Part shown: piece by piece, positions 5,701 to 6,123 of the stretch | Numbering within the stretch: the stretch's first letter is position 1 | Layout: the number at the start of each line of letters is the position of its first letter | DNA from: an uncultured Flavobacteriia bacterium | Lineage (GTDB): Bacteria; Bacteroidota; Bacteroidia; Flavobacteriales_D; Crocinitomicaceae | Direction of reading: 5' to 3' | DNA: 6,123 bases | Assembly (NCBI GenBank): GCA_903928365.1 | Contig: CAIYQV010000039.1 | Span: 1-6,123 of the forward strand | The notes under the pieces: model-generated | Told to the model about the DNA's origin: nothing | The model's database searches: none | The model's input: the letters and a program-made list of their open reading frames with translations, nothing else | Made by a program: the position numbers and the translations under genes

Positions 5701-6123
5701 CAGTGGTTTAGGCTCTGGAAATGGTTTTTCAGTTTCTCCCGTTTCAACAACCACCTATACCGTTATTGGAACAGATGCTGCAGGTTGTCAGGGAACCGAT
5801 GCAGTAACGGTGACAGTCAATCCTTTGCCTGTAGTTAATGCGGGTGTCGATCAAACTGTATGTTCTGGAACATCCGTCACCTTAAGCGGTTCGGATGCAA
5901 CCACCTATTCATGGGATCAAAGTGTAACCAACGGAACGTCTTTTGTTCCTGCATCAACACAAACATATACTGTTACAGGTACGAGTTTAGGATGTACTGC
6001 AACTGATCTTGTAACTGTCAACGTAAATCCACTTCCAGTAATAACGGCTAATGATGTCTCTGTTTGTCCTTCAGGTACTGTAACAGTTTCGGCTTCTGGT
6101 GCGAATACTTACACGTGGTCACC
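2768..6123 (+). CDS. Giant secreted Ig/PKD-like repeat protein, probable T9SS surface adhesin (3' truncated)
   Basis: The frame from ATG 2768 stays open to the window end: 1118 complete codons with no stop. MKTTLSEK followed by a hydrophobic stretch to about residue 25 is a Sec signal peptide, cleaved near S26/Q27. Next come module 1 (about 27-157), module 2 (165-326), a Cys-rich module 3 (327-421), then Ig-like repeats from 422 onward, nine complete and a tenth cut off. The protein is extremely rich in Thr, Ser, Gly, Ala, Val and Asn, and nearly free of Lys, Arg, Glu and His. This plan (export signal, beta-sandwich modules, long Ig/PKD-like array) is that of Bacteroidota surface adhesins such as SprB-type gliding and attachment proteins. 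These usually end in a T9SS sorting domain, which would lie beyond 6123 and cannot be confirmed. It follows the small exported protein gene by 12 bases. A role in adhesion, gliding or matrix formation is inferred; no enzymatic motif was seen. Confidence 0.88.
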   Translation, partial: MKTTLSEKIILISLVQLTLFVQFSLSQGNTPCTAVALTSSTSCVSTSGTTVGATYQNNANNGGTPSCGSPGAPDVWYSFTPTTTGSYTFTTQAGSITDGAMSISTGASCTTLTQSSCNDDFNGLMPAITTNLTAGTTYYIRFWQYSSGTGTFSICITQNSTGSPGACIGSNNASCSVADPFCTGTSYNYCNTTGVGSLGQYNCLYSTPNPMWMYLNIQTSGNIDILIQQFTTAGSPIDVDFALWGPFSGISAACAAISPSTTIPLTYPSGTLVDCSYSSAATETANIVGATAGQWYMLLITNFNGSAGYIQFSQSGGGGATNCNIVNPSCLITGVTATPSTCNTSNQYSVTGAVSFTNPPASGTMTVTSSCGGSQTFNAPFTSPLNYNLAGITPTGGSCTVTASFSALSCSQTQTYTSPAIPTVNAGVDQTVCATTAVTLSGSGATTYSWTGGVTNGSSFTPASTATYTLTGTNAQGCTATDQVLVTVNALPTTNAGADVTICAGASTTLTASGATTYTWSPSTGLSSTTGTSVTANPSATTTYTVTGTTGTCTKTDQIVVTVTPLPLINAGADQTICTGSSANLTASGGTTYSWSPATSLSATSGASVTSSATSTITYTVTGTTSGCTNTDQVIVNVNSLATANANVDQSVCAGGTITLSGSVGGDATTGSWSASSGSFGNSTSLTSTYTPSITSGTITLTLTSNDPAGPCPAATDQMIVTVNPLPIPNAGPDVSYCVGGSTILTASGGVNYSWSPATALSATTGATVTANPSSSITYTVTATSSSGCTASDAVIVTVNTPPTVNAGADQTLCQGPNVTLAATGASTYSWTGGISNGVSFGPSVGSTTYTVTGTDVNGCTNTDAVVITVNALPVVVANDVSVCTSNTVAVTASGANTYSWSPATSLSSTAGSSVTFTPGGTTTYTVTGATTDGCTSTDQVTVTVLANAPINAGADVSICIGASTTLTATGGTTYSWNSGLGSGNGFSVSPVSTTTYTVIGTDAAGCQGTDAVTVTVNPLPVVNAGVDQTVCSGTSVTLSGSDATTYSWDQSVTNGTSFVPASTQTYTVTGTSLGCTATDLVTVNVNPLPVITANDVSVCPSGTVTVSASGANTYTWS
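2846..3240 (+). other. Module 1 of the giant protein: PPC-like beta-sandwich
   Basis: Residues 27-157. The pattern is Cys-x-x-Ala, then GTTVGAT, CGSPGAPDVWYSF (D74, W76), TTTGSYTFTT, a CTTLTQSSCNDDF stretch, then TAGTTYYIRFWQY and GTFSICI. This is the order of strands seen in pre-peptidase C-terminal (PPC)-like beta-sandwiches common at the N-terminus of Bacteroidota secreted proteins. It contains R141, the only Arg of the visible mature protein. The family assignment is from pattern memory, not a search. Confidence 0.55.
3260..3745 (+). other. Module 2 of the giant protein: Cys-rich DxDFxxWGPF module
   Basis: Residues 165-326. Landmarks are DPFC, YNCLYSTPNPMWMYL, the strand SGNIDILIQQF, DVDFALWGPF (D240, W244), VDCSYS (D274, C275), TETANIVGA (E283, the only Glu of the visible mature protein), GQWYMLLITNF (298-300 are L-L-I) and GYIQFSQSGGGGATNCNIV. 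I recognise this order of motifs as a recurrent N-terminal module in Bacteroidota proteins that carry PKD/Ig repeats and gliding-associated C-termini. No function is established to my knowledge. The paired cysteines suggest disulfides. Confidence 0.6.
3746..4030 (+). other. Module 3 of the giant protein: divergent five-Cys Ig-like linker module
   Basis: Residues 327-421. The module begins PSCLITGVTATPSTC and continues YSVTGAVSFTNPPASGTMTV, SSCGGSQTF, YNLAGI, GGSCTVTASFSALSC. Cysteines fall at 330, 342, 371, 399 and 410. It resembles divergent Ig-like domains that often follow module 2 in Bacteroidota secreted proteins, and it leads straight into the repeat array through TQTYTSPAI. It lacks the YxW signature of the downstream repeats, so it is kept separate from them. 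Confidence 0.5.
4031..6123 (+). repeat. Tandem array of Ig/PKD-like repeats (nine complete, tenth partial)
   Basis: Repeat starts, set on the Pro (or Ala) before the NAG motif, are 4031, 4241, 4466, 4691, 4946, 5174, 5387, 5612, 5828 and 6035. Lengths are 70, 75, 75, 85, 76, 71, 75, 72 and 69 residues. The core pattern is P-x-x-N-A-G-x-D-x-x-x-C, about 16 residues, Y-x-W, a variable loop, TTTYTVTGT, G-C-T-x-T-D and V-x-V-T-V-N-x-L/P. Each complete repeat has two Cys; eight of the nine have the YxW Trp. Two loop subtypes occur. The long one (SWSPATxLSxTxG) is in repeats 2, 3, 5 and 7, with 10 starting the same way. The short one (such as WTGGVTNGxSF) is in 1, 6 and 9, with 8 intermediate. The DNA copies differ clearly at synonymous sites, so the duplications are not recent. 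Confidence 0.9.
4691..4945 (+). repeat. Repeat 4: atypical 85-residue member of the array
   Basis: It keeps the entry (NANVDQSVCAGG) and the exit (ATDQMIVTVNPL), but its centre is different. It has TGSWSASSGSFGNSTSLTS, then TYTPSITSGTITLTLTS and NDPAGPCPAATD, in place of the YSW...TTTYTVTGT..GCT core. This matches another PKD-like variety (W...GxF...TYxPS...GxxxLTLTxxDPxGPC) seen in Bacteroidota adhesins. It is the longest unit and separates repeats 1-3 from 5-10. Confidence 0.7.

Noticed and set aside
3961..5838. Short + strand open frames rich in Cys, Trp, Tyr and Asn (about 3961-4188, 5206-5406, 5416-5622, 5644-5838)
   Set aside because: They lie in another frame of the giant protein's repeats. 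Their odd composition comes from reading Thr/Ser/Gly/Val codons out of frame, and they recur with the repeat period.
4031..6123. CRISPR array or DNA-level satellite
   Set aside because: The periodicity is of 69-85 codons, in frame, with protein conservation and synonymous divergence; there are no short identical direct repeats with unique spacers.
2846..6123. Bacteroidota O-glycosylation sites of the D-S/T-(A/I/L/V/M/T) type
   Set aside because: Despite very high Ser/Thr content, I found no Asp followed directly by Ser or Thr in the visible mature protein, so the known motif gives no support.

Overview
The window most likely comes from a member of the Bacteroidota, probably an aerobic Flavobacteriales-like bacterium. 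This rests on four things seen in the sequence: moderately AT-rich DNA, genes without clear Shine-Dalgarno sequences, a LysM plus periplasmic-binding-fold protein of a kind typical of that phylum, and a very large Thr/Ser/Gly-rich secreted protein built from Ig/PKD-like repeats. The last type is characteristic of type IX secretion (T9SS) adhesins. The genus cannot be fixed from the window.

All four supported genes are on the + strand. Positions 1-1232 hold the 3' part of a LysM/type 1 periplasmic-binding-fold protein whose start lies upstream. It overlaps by 4 bases with hemF (1229-2128), the oxygen-dependent coproporphyrinogen III oxidase of heme synthesis, which appears complete from a TTG start. 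A weak hairpin followed by a T-run straddles the hemF stop. The 213-base gap to the next gene (2129-2341) holds only a possible Bacteroidota-type promoter.

A second transcription unit probably starts in that gap. It holds a small exported protein of unknown function (2342-2755) and, 12 bases later, a giant secreted protein (2768 to beyond 6123). The giant protein reads without a stop for 1118 codons. It has a signal peptide, three different N-terminal beta-rich modules, then nine complete Ig-like repeats of 69-85 residues and the start of a tenth. Its C-terminus, where a T9SS sorting domain would be expected, lies outside the window.

The first pair of genes looks like housekeeping and envelope functions. 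The second pair looks like a surface-display or adhesion locus. The most unusual feature is the composition of the giant protein: after the signal peptide, 1092 visible residues contain one Lys, one Arg, one Glu and no His by hand count.
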